From Tetrahymena thermophila SB210 (lineage: Eukaryota > Ciliophora > Oligohymenophorea > Hymenostomatida > Tetrahymenidae): a stretch of DNA of 64,000 nt. The position numbers were made by a program, and so were the translations under genes. Positions 1 through 12,727 of this stretch are shown piece by piece. The DNA is taken from NCBI RefSeq assembly GCF_000189635.1, contig NW_002476336.1, positions 248,001-312,000 on the forward strand, in the 5' to 3' direction. Below the pieces are notes generated by a model, which was not told the origin of the DNA, did not search any database, and saw nothing but the letters and a program-made list of their open reading frames with translations. Numbering within the stretch: the first letter of the stretch is position 1; every line of letters starts with the position of its first letter.

Positions 1-1
1 T

Positions 2-265
2 GAAGAGAATTCAAAAATGAATGAATAACCTTTTAAAATAAATTTGAATTCTATGTAGGAAATGCAATTTTTACTATTAGAAAAAAAGTAAGTTAATGAT
101 GATATAAGAAAAATATGAAATTAAATCAAAAGAAGAATTTAAATTCTTGTAAAAAATCTTTTATGTAGAAAATCTCAAATTGATTAAAAGCTTAATGGTT
201 TAATGTAAATATATATTCATATTTCTAAAAATTTACACCTTTTTGAATGTAATTACTCAGAATGA
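2..265 (+). CDS. 3' end of an unidentified gene cut by the window edge
   Basis: A frame open from base 2 encodes a polar, Gln/Lys/Asn-rich stretch (EENSKMNEQPFKINLNSMQE and onward) and reaches a textbook 5' splice site, GTAAGT, at 88. An AT-rich intron of 81 bp ends in ATGTAG at 168. The joined frame continues as KSQIDQKLNGLMQ and stops at TGA 263-265. Exons are 2-87 and 169-265. The last 20 residues or so are hydrophobic and AT-driven, so a second intron or an earlier end is possible. No domain is recognisable from so short a tail. Support comes from the splice signals and the coding-like composition before the intron. Confidence 0.4.
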
Positions 266-1885
266 TTTATATACTTTATTTATTAATTAATTAATTAATA
301 AAAAGAAAATATTAAGTTCTCTAAATACCATCCAATTATATGATTACAAAATATGTTAATATTTTAAAGCAAAAAATTAGTATTCGTTTGAAACCATAAA
401 TGAATAATTTTAAACCACTCAATAATACTTGGAACTACCTATATATATCAAAGTGTAAATCATTCATTAACTCTATCATTAAATGTTTAATAAAATTCAT
501 TAAAATAATATTTAAATTTTTTCTAGATATAAACAATAAATTTTATATTTTAAAAAAACAATTAGGTAAATATATTATTTAGTTATTTAGTTAAAGGTAA
601 AATCTAAAAAAATAGTAATCAAAATAAGATTAAAAGAATTTTTTAAACTAAATAAAAAATATATTTAATTTTAAAAACTTAAATTAAACAAGCATAAATA
701 TAAATAGAAATTGTGGTGATTAGTTTTTATACACATATACTAAAATGAAAAATTATAAAAATTTTGTATTAATTTAAGACTTTTAAAAAAATTTAAAACT
801 AAAATAAGATAAAAATGATCTATTTTATTTGTATTGTACTAAAATGCAAAATCCTAGACTAATTTAAAAAATAATCAAACAAAAATCTAATAATAAATTA
901 TTAATTATTTTTTTTGGTACTAAAATACAATTTAAATACATTTTTATTTTAAGTATTTACCCAAAAATTAAATTTAAATGCTTTTTATAAATAAATGTTA
1001 TTTTATGTATTTTTAATTTATATATATATTTAAGATCTATTAAAAAATTATAACAATTATGCTTCTTTGACTAAATTGGCCTGATAATAGATAATTAATA
1101 AAATATCATTTTATAAAAGATTTAAAAACTGAAAATAAAATTATATTTAAGAAAAAATTAAAATTATTAATTTTTTGCTTCCAATAATTTTAGAAATTGA
1201 AAATATTTAAATAAATATTAACAGTAATAAAAGTGAAATAATTTAAGGTATCTAGATATATATTGAGATAAATTAATTAATTAATTTTTTATTATTATAA
1301 TAATAATTAGCTAAAATTAAAAAAAATTAACTATTGATAAGATTATTATGATACTTTAAATTTATTTAAAAACTATAAAAAAAAAATATTCTTTTTTCAA
1401 CATTTAATTTAGGAAACTAATATGTAGAACTATTTTTACTTCAAAATCCAAATAGAATTTTTTGATAGATTTTACAACTGCTGTGAAACATTTAGGAAAC
1501 TATAATCAAAACATTTTTTTCAGTAATTTAAAATTAAAATATTTTTACTTTGATTTTTATATTTTAAAAATTTTATAAAAAATAAAGATAAATCAATTTA
1601 AAGAAATTTAGTAAAATAAATTAAAATAAGTTTTTAAAAATTGTTACCATATAATAAATAAATAAATCAATCAATCAATGAAAGTAATATATTTATTTAT
1701 TTATAATCAAGGTAATTTGATTTGCTTATTTATTTTATCATCTTTAACAATAGGATGGATAGCCAGAAATTATAAAATACATAAGCTAAGTGAATTAAAA
1801 AAAGGAAAATCAAATAATATTTGTTTACAGAAAACTTTAATTAAAATAACAAAAGTCTAAAAGATTGTTAAAGCTCTTTTAAAAG
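266..1885. other. AT-rich intergenic region
   Basis: Extremely AT-rich with homopolymer runs. A 60-codon frame at 400-582 and the frame from 1678 (TGA at 1960) have non-coding composition, and the second overlaps the next gene out of frame. A (AAAT)n/(CAAT)n tract at about 1658-1677 lies roughly 210 bp before the next gene's ATG. I see nothing else. Confidence 0.6.
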
Positions 1886-3532
1886 ATGAGAAAAATATAG
1901 TCAAGAACTAATTCACCTTACAAAACGCATTACTTAAAGAATATTTAACAGACTCCTACTGACTTTAATAATCAAAATGAATAAAATGAAGGATTGAATT
2001 CTTTGTACTTTCCATAATAAGAAGTAGAAGTGTAATCACCTTATATTAGAAGGAGGATTATTCCTCTTTCTGCAAATAGGGAAAGTAAAATTCATAAAAA
2101 AAAAGCTAATGACTTATCGTATGATCTTAAAAATGTAAATTAACCTCTAAAATTTTCAAGTTAGGCAGACTTATCTTAGAGTATTACTGACTAGATAAAA
2201 GAATGCTAAAGAACTCCTGTTATATTCACCAAGCTACCGTAAAAATAATTTGTGCTGAAAAAAATAGACATGTAAAAAGTCTATAGCAATCAAAAGAAAA
2301 GTTTTGATTATAGTAATATTAAGGCAAGTAATTAAGCTTTAATATCAAATGATGTTAAACAATCTACAAAATTAATATAATTAAATGAGATTAAGGATCA
2401 AAAATAAGATGCTGAAATTAGGCAAAATTGCAAGGTTTAGCAGGTATTTGATAATTCCTAATATACAACTGATGATTAGTCAGATGAAATAGAGCTTACT
2501 GATTGTATTCTCCAACAAATAAAAATTGAAGAAAATATAGAATCTCGTTCTCTTACACAGCCCTCTTAAAAAATTAAACCAGTTACAGTACCAGAAGGTC
2601 TTGATAGCGATTCGGATTGTGGTTCAGAAGAAGAATACAATATTTGGCCAGACAATCCAGAAATTTTAATGAGAGGAATAGATTTTGAAAATTTTACAGA
2701 TAACCTTAATAATCCTTTACTCCCTTAAGTTTTATATAAAGTAAGAAGTATTTTTTATAGTCAAATACAATAAATTAATTCAGCTGTAACAAAATAAACT
2801 AAAAACTGCAAACAAAATCAAAACATCTGTAAGTAATTTTTTGATTACATTCCTTGTGATAAAAAAATTCAACAAGATTTTTAAACACTGAAAGAGTTCG
2901 CTGTTGTTCAAAAGAAGAGAAAGAAATGTAATTAAGAGAGAGTGGGATCTCCTAAAAAATTTAAAAACCATTTCGTAGTATAGCTGGAACGTGAAAAATT
3001 CTTTTAAAACATTTAAATATACCAAAATTTTAGTCAAACACCTTAATTTATAAATTTTCTTCAGCATGCAAAAAGCTTCAGAAAAACTGAACAAATGAAA
3101 TAAAGACCTCTTAAGTATCAGAGATATCCTTTGACATCTTTAAATCACATTGAAACACAATAATCTATTTCTAAAAGGATAAAATCGTCATCTTCTAACT
3201 AAGGAACACCAAGAAATCATTTCTCTATAACTAGAAACAAATAAGCTAATCCTTCTAATTTCTCATAATTTATGAAGATAGATAACTCAGTTTAATCTTC
3301 TTTTAATAATAACTTTATAAGAGAGAATGCTACGAGCAGTCTGAGATGTTCAAGCAATTTAAAAAAAAGAAATTTAAGCAGCATGAATAGCAGCAATAAT
3401 TAACCATAATTATAAAAATTGAATACCTAAATCAATAATGCAACTCCTGACTATTTATATGTAAAATCAAGACAAGTAAAGCATAAACTCTAATCAGTGC
3501 TTGACGAAATAATATTTCAATAAAAAAATTGA
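1886..3532 (+). CDS. Gln/Asn/Ser-rich protein of unknown function, EEYNIW family member A (548 aa)
   Basis: An uninterrupted ciliate-code frame from ATG 1886 to TGA 3530-3532. No known catalytic domain is visible. The protein is basic and low-complexity at both ends, with Ser/Asn-rich C-terminal repeats. An acidic patch near residues 235-250 (GLDSDSDCGSEEEYNIWPDN) is followed by GIDFENFTDNLNN and a more structured, aromatic and lysine-rich part up to about residue 400. The same arrangement, acidic serine tract then EEYNIW, a DN pair, GID, N and an LYK-R helix, recurs in the gene at 8885-11185, so the two look like diverged paralogues. The start is the only ATG close to the beginning of the coding-like composition. 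No intron is needed. A different frame with its own ATG at 1678 overlaps the beginning but has no coding character. The function is unknown; a nuclear or cytoskeletal scaffold would be a guess. Confidence 0.75.
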
Positions 3533-4996
3533 TTAAATAATTCTTTGATATTTACAGTAAGCACTAACTTTAGTATCTAATAACTAATTGTTTATGACTA
3601 TTCAATTATTAACTTTTCCCCCTCCTGAATGAAAATAAAATAACAAAATAAATTATATCCATACAAATTAATCATTTATACTAAAATACTGTCTATAATA
3701 AAATCTTAACTCATTGTTGTTCAATGATTATAATAAAATTTATAATTTATTATTTGTAGCGCATTTATATTAAATATCAATTGTAAATACTCTATAAAAT
3801 CATAACAAAATTTATTAATTAAATTATTAAAAGCTCTTTGGATAGTACTAATATTAAAAAAGCTAACTAGTACTAGTGTTTAATATTTACTAATTTTAAT
3901 TACACTAAATTTCTGTATTGTTTTATGTAATAAAAATATAATCTATACTAAGTTCATCAATTGTAAAAGAATTACTTAATCAATTTTTGAAATATATTGA
4001 AATTGTAACTTAAATAAATAAATATTGATTGACAATTTATTATATTTATCAAGTCTGATATATTGTTGCTATAGTTTTTAAATTATTTCAAAAATTGTTT
4101 AAATATTTTTATTTCTATTTTTATATTTCTACTTATTATGGTAGTTCTATGGTTTATATAAAAATATTAAAATCAATATATTAATAATTTAAATGTATAA
4201 AAAAAATAATTGCCAAATTTTTAATTAGTTTATTTTAATGTAAAAATACTTCAAATAAATGGATCATCATAAAAACTATCTCAAAAATTTTTATTTAAAT
4301 TAATTTAATACTTTTACCTAGGCTGTTGTAAAAAAATACACTTTTTTATTCTTATTAAGGCTATATTTTCCTTAAGTGAAGAAATAATTTTTTTATTAAA
4401 TATTTAAAAGCAAGCTTGAATTATTCTAAAATAAAATTGCATAAAAAATAAATAAATAGTAGGATGTGCACAAAAATATAAATTTTTCTTGAAAAAAATA
4501 AGAATAACGGAGTAAAAAACTATGGTAAACTATTTATTTCTAAATTAATTTATATCTAAAAAATATTTAAGATATTTATTTTTAGGTTGGATTAGATAAT
4601 ATTTAATTTTTAATTAACAAATGATATTCGTTTGATGAGTTCTAAAAGAAAATATTTATTATTTTGTTAAATAATTAATTAATAAATAAACACTGATGTA
4701 TTTTACTAAGTTATTTAATTTACTTAATTTTTAATTATGGTCAAATATTAATCAATTAAACAAACAAACAAACAAAAAAGAATAATAGGCAGGAAACGAA
4801 ACACAAATGCAAGATTGATTTTAAAAAGGGAAGAGTTTATTTTTAAATTCAAAATAAAGATAGATACCATTTTAAATTATATAACAAATGAATAACAATA
4901 ATTAATATTTGGCAAAATTAACAAAGTCTAAGATTACTAATTGTTTTTTCTACTATTTAATATATTTTTAATATGTTGCTTAGATTGCTTCTTAAA
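3533..4996. other. AT-rich intergenic region
   Basis: No convincing gene. It lies between the 3' ends of a plus-strand and a minus-strand gene. It contains a small (AAAC)n tract at about 4757-4775 and T- or A-rich runs only. Confidence 0.6.
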
Positions 4997-5761
4997 TCAA
5001 TCTAATGTTATAACTTCTCTATCAGTTTTTTTCTTATGTGCCTATAATAAGACATTATCAGGATCTAAGTATTTAATATTACCTGTTCTCTCAAATCTTT
5101 TATAACGAATAAAATATTTTCTTTGGATTTTTTAAAGTTCTTCAACCTTATCCATAGTATTATTAGCAAATAAAAAGAATGGTGATATGAATAAAGGTAT
5201 TCTGAAAGCTAATCTAAGGAATTTGTTCCATCCAAAAATATTCAATGGTTTAATCTTTTTAACTTGAACATTTAGGAATATGCCTAAGCCTGCACCAAAT
5301 AAAAAATTTCTGCCCATATGAGAGAGATACTTGACTGCCAATTTTCTATCATCAGGTTCTATAATTGCAGAGCTTTAAAAAAGAATTGGGAAAAATTCAC
5401 TTTCTTATAAACTCACTTATCCTTGCATAGCAGCTTAAAATAGTGGATTCATCAAAAATGAATATTCTTATATAGTTTTCATTTTTTCTAAATCTTGAGG
5501 GGACATTCCCATAGGATTCATTGCTTTAGATTTTGGGTTTTAATTTTAATATGATATTAATTAATTTTTTGTAAATTTTTCAATATTGATAATTCCTCTA
5601 TAAAATTGAACTGCTTAATTTCTGATTTCATTTAGATAAAAACCAAAGAGTTTTAAAGATTTATCCTGTAGTTTGAATTTCTAGAAGTATCTTTGTAAAA
5701 TTTTAAATTATAAAAATTATAAATAATTATCTAATATTATTAATTATTTCATTTAAAACAT
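4997..5761 (-). CDS. small membrane protein of unknown function (254 aa)
   Basis: The minus-strand frame runs from ATG 5761 to TGA 4999-4997 without introns, and an in-frame TGA lies a few codons upstream. The N-terminal 60 residues are polar or aromatic, followed by a methionine-rich segment (SKAMNPMGMSPQDLEKMK). Two hydrophobic stretches sit close together near residues 145-160 (GRNFLFGAGLGIFLN) and 175-195 (FRIPLFISPFFLFANNT), separated by a basic loop (VKKIKPLNIFGWNK). The C-terminus is basic and hydrophilic. This suggests a protein with two membrane-spanning or hairpin segments, possibly of an organelle membrane. I recognise no family. ATG 5752 is an alternative start. Confidence 0.6.
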
Positions 5762-7675
5762 CTTAATAATATGGTTAATACAAGAAAAAATAATAAGTCA
5801 AATTTTAATCAACTTTTTATAAAATATTTGGTCAAACAATTAAATAAATTTTAATCCTATGATTGAAAATAAATATTAACTTATATATTTAATTGAAAAT
5901 CAATTTAATTTTGAATAGATTTTAATAAAGATTAAATTTTTTATTGAAGCTTTAAATTAAATAGTTATTTAATTTTTTAAATTATTTTGAGATAATTAAT
6001 ATGAATTTTTAGGATAAAATCACTTATCTTAGTAAAATAGATGGTACCATAAGAAGATATATTGATGTTTTAATTACCTAAAAATACAACTTCTGTAGTT
6101 ATTTAAATTTATTAAATTCAATTATTTTAGCTAAAAAATGCTTTTATAATTATTTTTTTAATAAATTTTTTAATTTTTATGTAAGTAGATAGTGAATTCC
6201 GCTTAATAAATTTAATTCTCTTAAAATAATAGATTTTTAAATTTGATTATTTTCTTTTACAACTATTTTATCATTATAAAATGAATGAAAAATATTATAT
6301 TTTTCTTTATTTATTTTTCAAAAAAGTTTTAAATTTATTATTTTTTTCATTATTTAATTAATTTAATTTTTTTATCAAAACAATATTTTCAAATTATAAT
6401 ACACTTAAATAAAAATCATTTTTAATTTGAAGCATATTAATAGAAGAAAATTATCATGTTAAAAATATATAGTTAATAGTATAGTTTTAAAAATTAATTA
6501 TTAAATTTAATATTTTTATTTTTCAATTAAAAAAATGTAGATAGATTACATTTTTAAGCATATATAATTAAGATTTTTATTGTTTAATTTTATTATAAAT
6601 TTAAGAATTGTAGTTTATGATAGTTTTTTATTTGTTGATCTAAAAAATAAAAGGATTTTTTGAGTCAATTTATTTATTTTTTTTAACAAAATCATTTAAA
6701 TCTTAACTTTTAGCTTTTAAAGCTATTTCAGATAGATATAAACTGATTTTTTTTATTTTAAAGTAATATTCACAATTACAATTGAAATTTAAAAACCCCT
6801 TAATTAATTTTTTATGGATTTTAAAACAAAAATTAATGCATTTTTTTGAAATAAATTATGTATAAAATCTAATTTATCTCAATTTATTATTTATAAAAAC
6901 TGAAAAAAAGAATTATATATTATTTAATTTATTTGATGTTAGTTTATTTAAATATTATAAATTGCTTTAAGTATTAAAATATTATTTAGAATATTCAACT
7001 TATTATAATTCATATCTGAGCTTGTATAAAAAAAAGTAAAGTAAAACTATTTAGTTTTAGAATAAATATTGTAGATAGATTACATCAACTATATTTAAAT
7101 TTTAGAAAATAAGATATGCAAGATCTATATCGCTTGAATTTAATAATTAGATAATTAATTTATTGGTTGATAGATTCAGGCTAATTAGTACATCTAATTT
7201 AATATGAATTATTTAAAGTCTATAAAAATAAATTTAAATTTTGTAGACTTTTTAAAACAAATAACTCAAAAAATAAAATAAAACACAGAAAAAGACTGTG
7301 TCAAATTATATATTTTAAATACATGATTATTATGATCTATTTTTAAGGTTTAGCATAGTAAATGTGCAGCAAATTTTTTTGTAATTTAAAAGTTATCAGA
7401 ACAAGTTTTAATTTCTCATATAAATTTTTTTTGGTTTTTGAAATAAATAAACAGATTAAGTATAGCAAATTTTATCTTTTTTAAAATTTTTTTAATAATC
7501 TCTTTTATTAATTACTCACAAGTATCTAAATAATTTAAAAATTTTTTAAATATGTTTGCAAATTTGCCTAATACAATCATAAAAATATTAATGTGAATAC
7601 ACTAATTTGATATTTTTGTAATAGTCTTAACATTAGATATACTTAAGATAATTCTAAATATAATTATTTCAAGGA
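5762..7675. other. long AT-rich intergenic region
   Basis: Nothing convincing. A 64-codon frame at 6001-6195 has some mixed codons but no support beyond its length. The rest is A/T homopolymer-rich. Confidence 0.55.
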
Positions 7676-8263
7676 ATGGAAAAGAGAAGATTACTTTTTT
7701 TAGTAGTTTTATCTATATTTTTCATATAAAAATAATTTACTTCAGTAGATATTGACTTTATTTTAAAAAAATCTATTCTTATTAAGCAATCATCTTATGG
7801 AACTCTGCTAATTATAAATGTTTAAAAAAATTCCAAAAATTCTGGTACTAATATAATGTAGCTATTATTACATTTATTAACATATATTACTTTCCTTCTT
7901 AGTGATAAAAGTATCCAATTTTTTTTAAAAATAGAAAGTGCGTAAACACTTAAATTTGATTCAATATCTTTAATAGTCACTTCTATAAGAAATTAAAAAG
8001 TGCGCAATATTTAAAGGAATGTAAATTAAAAATCAAAACCAAAAAATAATAATGATTTATAAATATTAATAGATTTTTAAAGAATTTAGAATATTTCTTT
8101 AAGTATCCTTAATATTTGGCAACAAAATTATGCTATATTCATATTAAATGTTTTTAGATATAATTTAATAAAACATGCAAATAAATAAATAAAAATCTAT
8201 TATAAAGATATTAACACAATCTAAGCAACCAACAATTAAGTGCCAATACCAATTAAAATGTGA
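7676..8263 (+). CDS. doubtful ORF with a signal-peptide-like start (195 aa)
   Basis: The frame runs from ATG 7676 to TGA 8261-8263. It begins with a basic-then-hydrophobic stretch (MEKRRLLFLVVLSIFFIQ) that would fit a signal peptide or anchor. The rest is Ile/Asn/Lys/Leu-rich and tracks the AT-rich base composition, as expected of chance open frames in a code with one stop. No domain, intron or paralogue supports it. I list it because its length and N-terminus are slightly unusual; it may well be non-coding. Confidence 0.2.
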
Positions 8264-8884
8264 TTTTAATATATTTTTTATTTCTTAGGTGAGTCTTTTT
8301 TAATATACATAAGATCCTTCCTTACTTGTATACTTGCATAATTTTTTTTATTAAATTGAAATAGAAAGGAAAAAAAATTTATTATTGAATGTAGAAATGA
8401 AAAAATACAATTTATTATCAAAAGATAATAGCAATCAGATATTATTAGATTTCATAATAGATAGTAAAACTGGAAACATAGATACATAATTATGTTTATA
8501 TATATATTCAAATATTTATTTTCTAATAATGAATTTTGTATGTAATTAACTCAATTGACACTTACTCTAAGTATTTATTTTACTTTTATTAAATCAATTT
8601 TATTATAAAATGGGCACATATTATTTGAATTTAAATTATTAATAAAATAAGTCTTCAAAAATATCCACAAATTTTAAAGAGCTTTTAAAATATGTTTTAC
8701 ATTAATTTCATTCTATTTTTGACACTTTTTAAATGGTTGATTTATTCTAAATTAAAATTTTTTAATAATGAAGACCTGAGATAAAAACTAAAGGATTACT
8801 TTACTATTGGATATAATTAATTAAAATTCATAACAAAAAATTATAATAAAGATTTAAATATAAAACTATTTGAATAAAAAAAAC
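8264..8884. other. AT-rich intergenic region, 5' flank of the next gene
   Basis: No gene seen. Base composition changes sharply to a coding pattern at ATG 8885. Confidence 0.55.
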
Positions 8885-11185
8885 ATGACTGAAGGACAAT
8901 CTAACTTCCTTACAGAGATAAATTAGGATAAAGATTAATGTGCTTCTAAAAATCTTCGCCATCGCCAAGAAATAAACGCTAATCGCTTTGAATAAGTGGC
9001 TTTCTTTGAGGAGGAGCCATCGGAAAAAAAATCCAAGCACACCTAAAAGTAAAAGAAGAGCATACTTTCTGATTCAGACTCAAGCTCAGACAATGATTCA
9101 TCTGAGAACGAAGGGGATGAAAATGATGATTCAAGCTCAGAATCATCTTGCTAGAGTGACAGCTATAGTGAAGAATATAACATTTGGGATAATAGTGATT
9201 TTGACATATATGGAATTGATCTTGACAATCTTAAATTTTGCAATAACGAAGAATAGAAGTTTTTTACTTTATACAAATTGAGATATTGCTAAATAAGAGA
9301 GTTTTTAACTAAAACTTTAACATAAAAATAACATTAAGATATTAATGTAAATATTTTAAAAATTGTGAAAGCTCTTTCTCAAAATAAAGTTTTAAAAATT
9401 TAATGTCATAACTACAATTATTTTCAACCTCTTTAACAGAACAAAGCTTACTAAAAATTTGCTTAACATTTTGGTAATTATAAAAACACAAGAAAAATTT
9501 AATAAGCTTAATAAAAGTCCTAATATATATAGAAACTCAAAGATAAAAGTTCATTTTAGAAAAGCTTTATAATCAAATAATTTGAAGGGATCAAAGCCCC
9601 AGCGAATAGGGCTTCTTTCTCATCCAGCTAAAAGGAAATATCTCCCTAGCCTTATTTTTTAACATTGAGAGAGTCTCATAATGGAAAACCAAATTAAATG
9701 ACATTAATAACTAAAAACAGATGCGATTCCTCCTAACAGACTTAAGATACTTTTAACTCTTAAACCAAACGCACTCTTAAGGATTTTGAAATAGATTCCG
9801 ATTAAAAAGAAACAAAATAAAAATAATCTTAATAGTAAGCTGTAAGCAAGCAAACTAATAACAACTTTCAAATCACATCTCTAACAGACATAGGAGACCT
9901 TAATGAATAACATAAGTAAATTGACACACTGTCTCACGCTCTTAATTAAACTCCTCAAAAAAAATTTTTAATATCTCATATTTAAACAAATAACTAAATC
10001 AGTAAAACTGCAATTCATTTAAGTTGTACTTCAACGCCTTTACTTCCCTAGTAAAAAAATTTATTAAAATCAATAAACCAATCTCCAAATACATATTCAG
10101 ATTCAATTAGCAATAAGATAGACAATACTTTCCAAAATCATAATAGTTAAAAGTAGCCACAATTAAATAATTTTGTAAATTGCGATAGCCAATAAATAGA
10201 ATAGAACTAGTAAATTAAAACTCTAAACATATCAACTTCTCCCTTTATTTGTTAAAATTTGATAGACTTCTCTCCTAAAAATAAGACAAAACAAAGAATC
10301 CTCCCGCATATTTAAATGAATATTCCTCCTAGGGAGTCATAACATAATAATAGTAATAATAGCAATTGCTATTACTAATTGAATAACTCTTAAATGATAA
10401 AACTCTATAATACAAAGGCTAATAGTAGTTTGTCATGTTCACGTAAATAAACAAATTTAAATTTTAAGATTCCTTTAACATCTTATAAGTAATTTGATAA
10501 AGTTCCTGATTTAAAATAGATAAAATAAGTTAATTAAAATAATTCAAATATCAATAAAATAACTTAAATAAGATCTACTTCAAATTATACTAATTCAGAT
10601 CAGACACCTTATAATTTCAATGAATCCACCTTACCAAGTACACCTCTATCAATTTTAAATAGATTACCTGAATAATCAATTGAGTCTACTTTTTCAAAAC
10701 ACCTAGAAAAGTAGTCCTTTAAAAAAGTAGAGAATTAGTAGGATGCTCTTCTTTAATCTCCTAAACAAGATTCTTCATAGTTATCAAAAATGAAAATGTC
10801 TTCTATTTATAATTCTTCATCTGCTAATATAAATAATAAATTAGTAAGATAGAAATAGGTGCTTGTATAGAATTAATCATATGGCACTCTTTTGCACATG
10901 CAAAGAGAAGGTGAGCAAAGGTAAACAACTATCTAATCTGTAAATTAAGAGTACATGATCTGCAACGCAGATGAAAACCAAAATAAAAATATTACAAATA
11001 CTAACTAAAGCGAAATGAACAAGATCATTGGCGGAGCATCAAAAAATAATAATAATCAAATCTACTACCATTAAATTTAGAAAAATATTTTCAAAAAAAC
11101 TTTCTTTAAAAATCAATACATAAACAACTCTTCTACTATAAACAAATAATTGGTTGAAAATTTTAAATAAATTATCCAAAATTGA
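8885..11185 (+). CDS. Gln/Asn/Ser-rich protein of unknown function, EEYNIW family member B (766 aa)
   Basis: A single open frame from ATG 8885 to TGA 11183-11185. The first 60 residues are charged, then a strongly acidic serine tract near residues 60-90 (SDSDSSSDNDSSENEGDEND) runs into SEEYNIWDNSDFDIYGIDLDN at about residues 95-115. This matches the motif and spacing seen in the gene at 1886-3532. A basic, aromatic segment (LYKLRYCQIREFLTKTL) follows, then about 500 residues of low-complexity Gln/Asn/Ser/Thr sequence with scattered TP/SP sites. No catalytic domain is visible. The dense TAA/TAG glutamine codons make this gene invisible to a standard-code search. The shared motif suggests a small family unique to this lineage; the function is unknown. 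Confidence 0.8.
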
Positions 11186-11881
11186 TAATAAATTCCCGAT
11201 AAATGTAAAAAATATATAAGATAGATAGAAAAATAAATAAATTAATCTATATATCTTTTCTTGTATACATATCCAATCTTTATAATTGCACTATCCCAAA
11301 AGTAACTTAATAATTTATTCTCTTTTTTAAAAATTTAAATATATTGTGGTGATCAAATTTTTTTTACACTTTTTTATTTGGATTTCAAGTTAAGCTAATT
11401 AATTGCAAAAATATTAACAAAATTTAATCTAATTTAAGCATCAAAAAATTGCTTTTATTATGAATTTCTAAGAGATAAAAAGAATCAAATAACAAAATGC
11501 TTTTAAATCAAATAATTTTTATATGATTTAATTTTATTTTAAAATATGATTTTAATTATTTATTTATGAAAGGATTTTATTATTTTCTATGATACAATCT
11601 ATTTTTAAAAAACAAAGTATCACTATTTAGTTTTTTAAATTTTTCCTATTTTCTACCTTGCTATTTCCCTTAATGATCAATAGTTTTATTTTAATATTCT
11701 TTTATTTTATATAATTGATAGTATATTATTATGCTTAAGTAATTTAAATTAGCATCCTCCATCCTAAAAAAATTAAAAATCTAAGTTATTATTTTAAGTT
11801 TAATCATATTTCTCATATTTCAAAATTATTAGTTTTGAAAATAAACAATCAATATCTAAACTATTTATTTTATATTATCTA
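11186..11881. other. intergenic region before the tRNA-Leu pair
   Basis: AT-rich with no ORF of note. A short motif ATTGTGGTGATNA at about 11341 recurs at about 710 in the left-hand intergenic region; the meaning is unknown. Confidence 0.5.
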
Positions 11882-11963
11882 GCACGTGTGGCCGAGCGGT
11901 CTAAGGCGGCGCACTCAAGTTGCGTTGGAGCGATCCGCGTGAGTTCGAATCTCACCGCGTGCA
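11882..11963 (+). tRNA. tRNA-Leu (CAA), copy 1
   Basis: A class II tRNA of 82 nt. The acceptor stem GCACGTG pairs with CGCGTGC, and the D arm contains GAGCGGTCTAAG. The anticodon stem GCGCA/TGCGT closes the loop CTCAAGT, giving anticodon CAA for the UUG codon. There is a long variable arm, and the T arm contains GTTCGAATC. The discriminator base is A. The sequence is identical to the copy 82 bp downstream. Confidence 0.97.
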
Positions 11964-11965
11964 TA

Positions 11966-11974
11966 TTTTTTTTT
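11966..11974 (+). terminator. Pol III terminator (T9) of tRNA-Leu copy 1
   Basis: A run of nine T starts three bases after the 3' end of the tRNA. Confidence 0.85.
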
Positions 11975-12045
11975 ATAATATTAAAAACTAATGTAAATAG
12001 TTTTAAAAATTCTATCTTAATCATTTAGCTAATAAATATTATCTA

Positions 12046-12127
12046 GCACGTGTGGCCGAGCGGTCTAAGGCGGCGCACTCAAGTTGCGTTGGAGCGATCC
12101 GCGTGAGTTCGAATCTCACCGCGTGCA
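12046..12127 (+). tRNA. tRNA-Leu (CAA), copy 2
   Basis: Base-for-base identical to copy 1 over all 82 nt, in the same orientation. Both are preceded by the same ten bases, TATTATCTAG, which include the first G of the gene, so the duplicated unit extends slightly upstream. The spacer between the genes is 82 bp of AT-rich DNA. Confidence 0.97.
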
Positions 12128-12727
12128 TATTTTTTATTTATTACACTATTTTAATTTAAAACATCAAATATTACAAAAAAAAATTATTTTTGTTATATAA
12201 AATTCCTTAAATTTTTAAGTGGATAAAATTTATTTTAATTTAAATTTTTTCTTTACAACCTTAAAAATAGAATCTATTTTAATAATTTTAAAATACAAAT
12301 ATTTAACAAATTCAATTATGTATAATTTATTTAGTAATTGTTTTAATTGAATTAAATTATTATTAAAATCAATGACTTATTTAAGAGATATTAAAGATTA
12401 ATAAATTTATTGATGAAAAACTACTTTTTTTGATTTGTAAAAATAAACTTATAAAAATGAATAGTTATTTTACTATTTTGAATATTACAAAAGTATTTTA
12501 GAAGTAGAATTAAATATTTATCATTCCTTTGCATTTTTATTTTGTTATATTTATTTTAAGATATCAATAATGTGATCATAAGTACTAAAATATTTATATA
12601 TTTCTAAATAATATTTCAAAGTTCGCCTAACCACAAAAAATTGATTTGATTAAATTATAAATTGATAAATAAGTTAATTTCAATTGTAATAGCTAAAAAA
12701 GATAAAGTAGTAAATAACTAGACAAAT
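12128..12727. other. AT-rich intergenic region
   Basis: Apart from the tRNA terminator nothing is seen. It is the 5' flank of the calpain gene. Confidence 0.55.
12130..12135 (+). terminator. Pol III terminator (T6) of tRNA-Leu copy 2
   Basis: A run of six T starts three bases after the tRNA end. Confidence 0.75.

Noticed and set aside
400..582. A 60-codon ORF near the left edge.
   Set aside because: Ile/Asn/Lys/Phe composition only; typical of non-coding AT-rich DNA.
1678..1962. An ORF overlapping the start of the 1886 gene in another frame, with a hydrophobic N-terminus.
   Set aside because: Candidate introns linking it to the 1886 frame do not restore phase, and its composition is not coding-like.
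6001..6195. A 64-codon plus-strand ORF starting MNFQDKITYLSKIDG.
   Set aside because: Short, AT-driven after the first 20 codons, with no supporting neighbour or domain.
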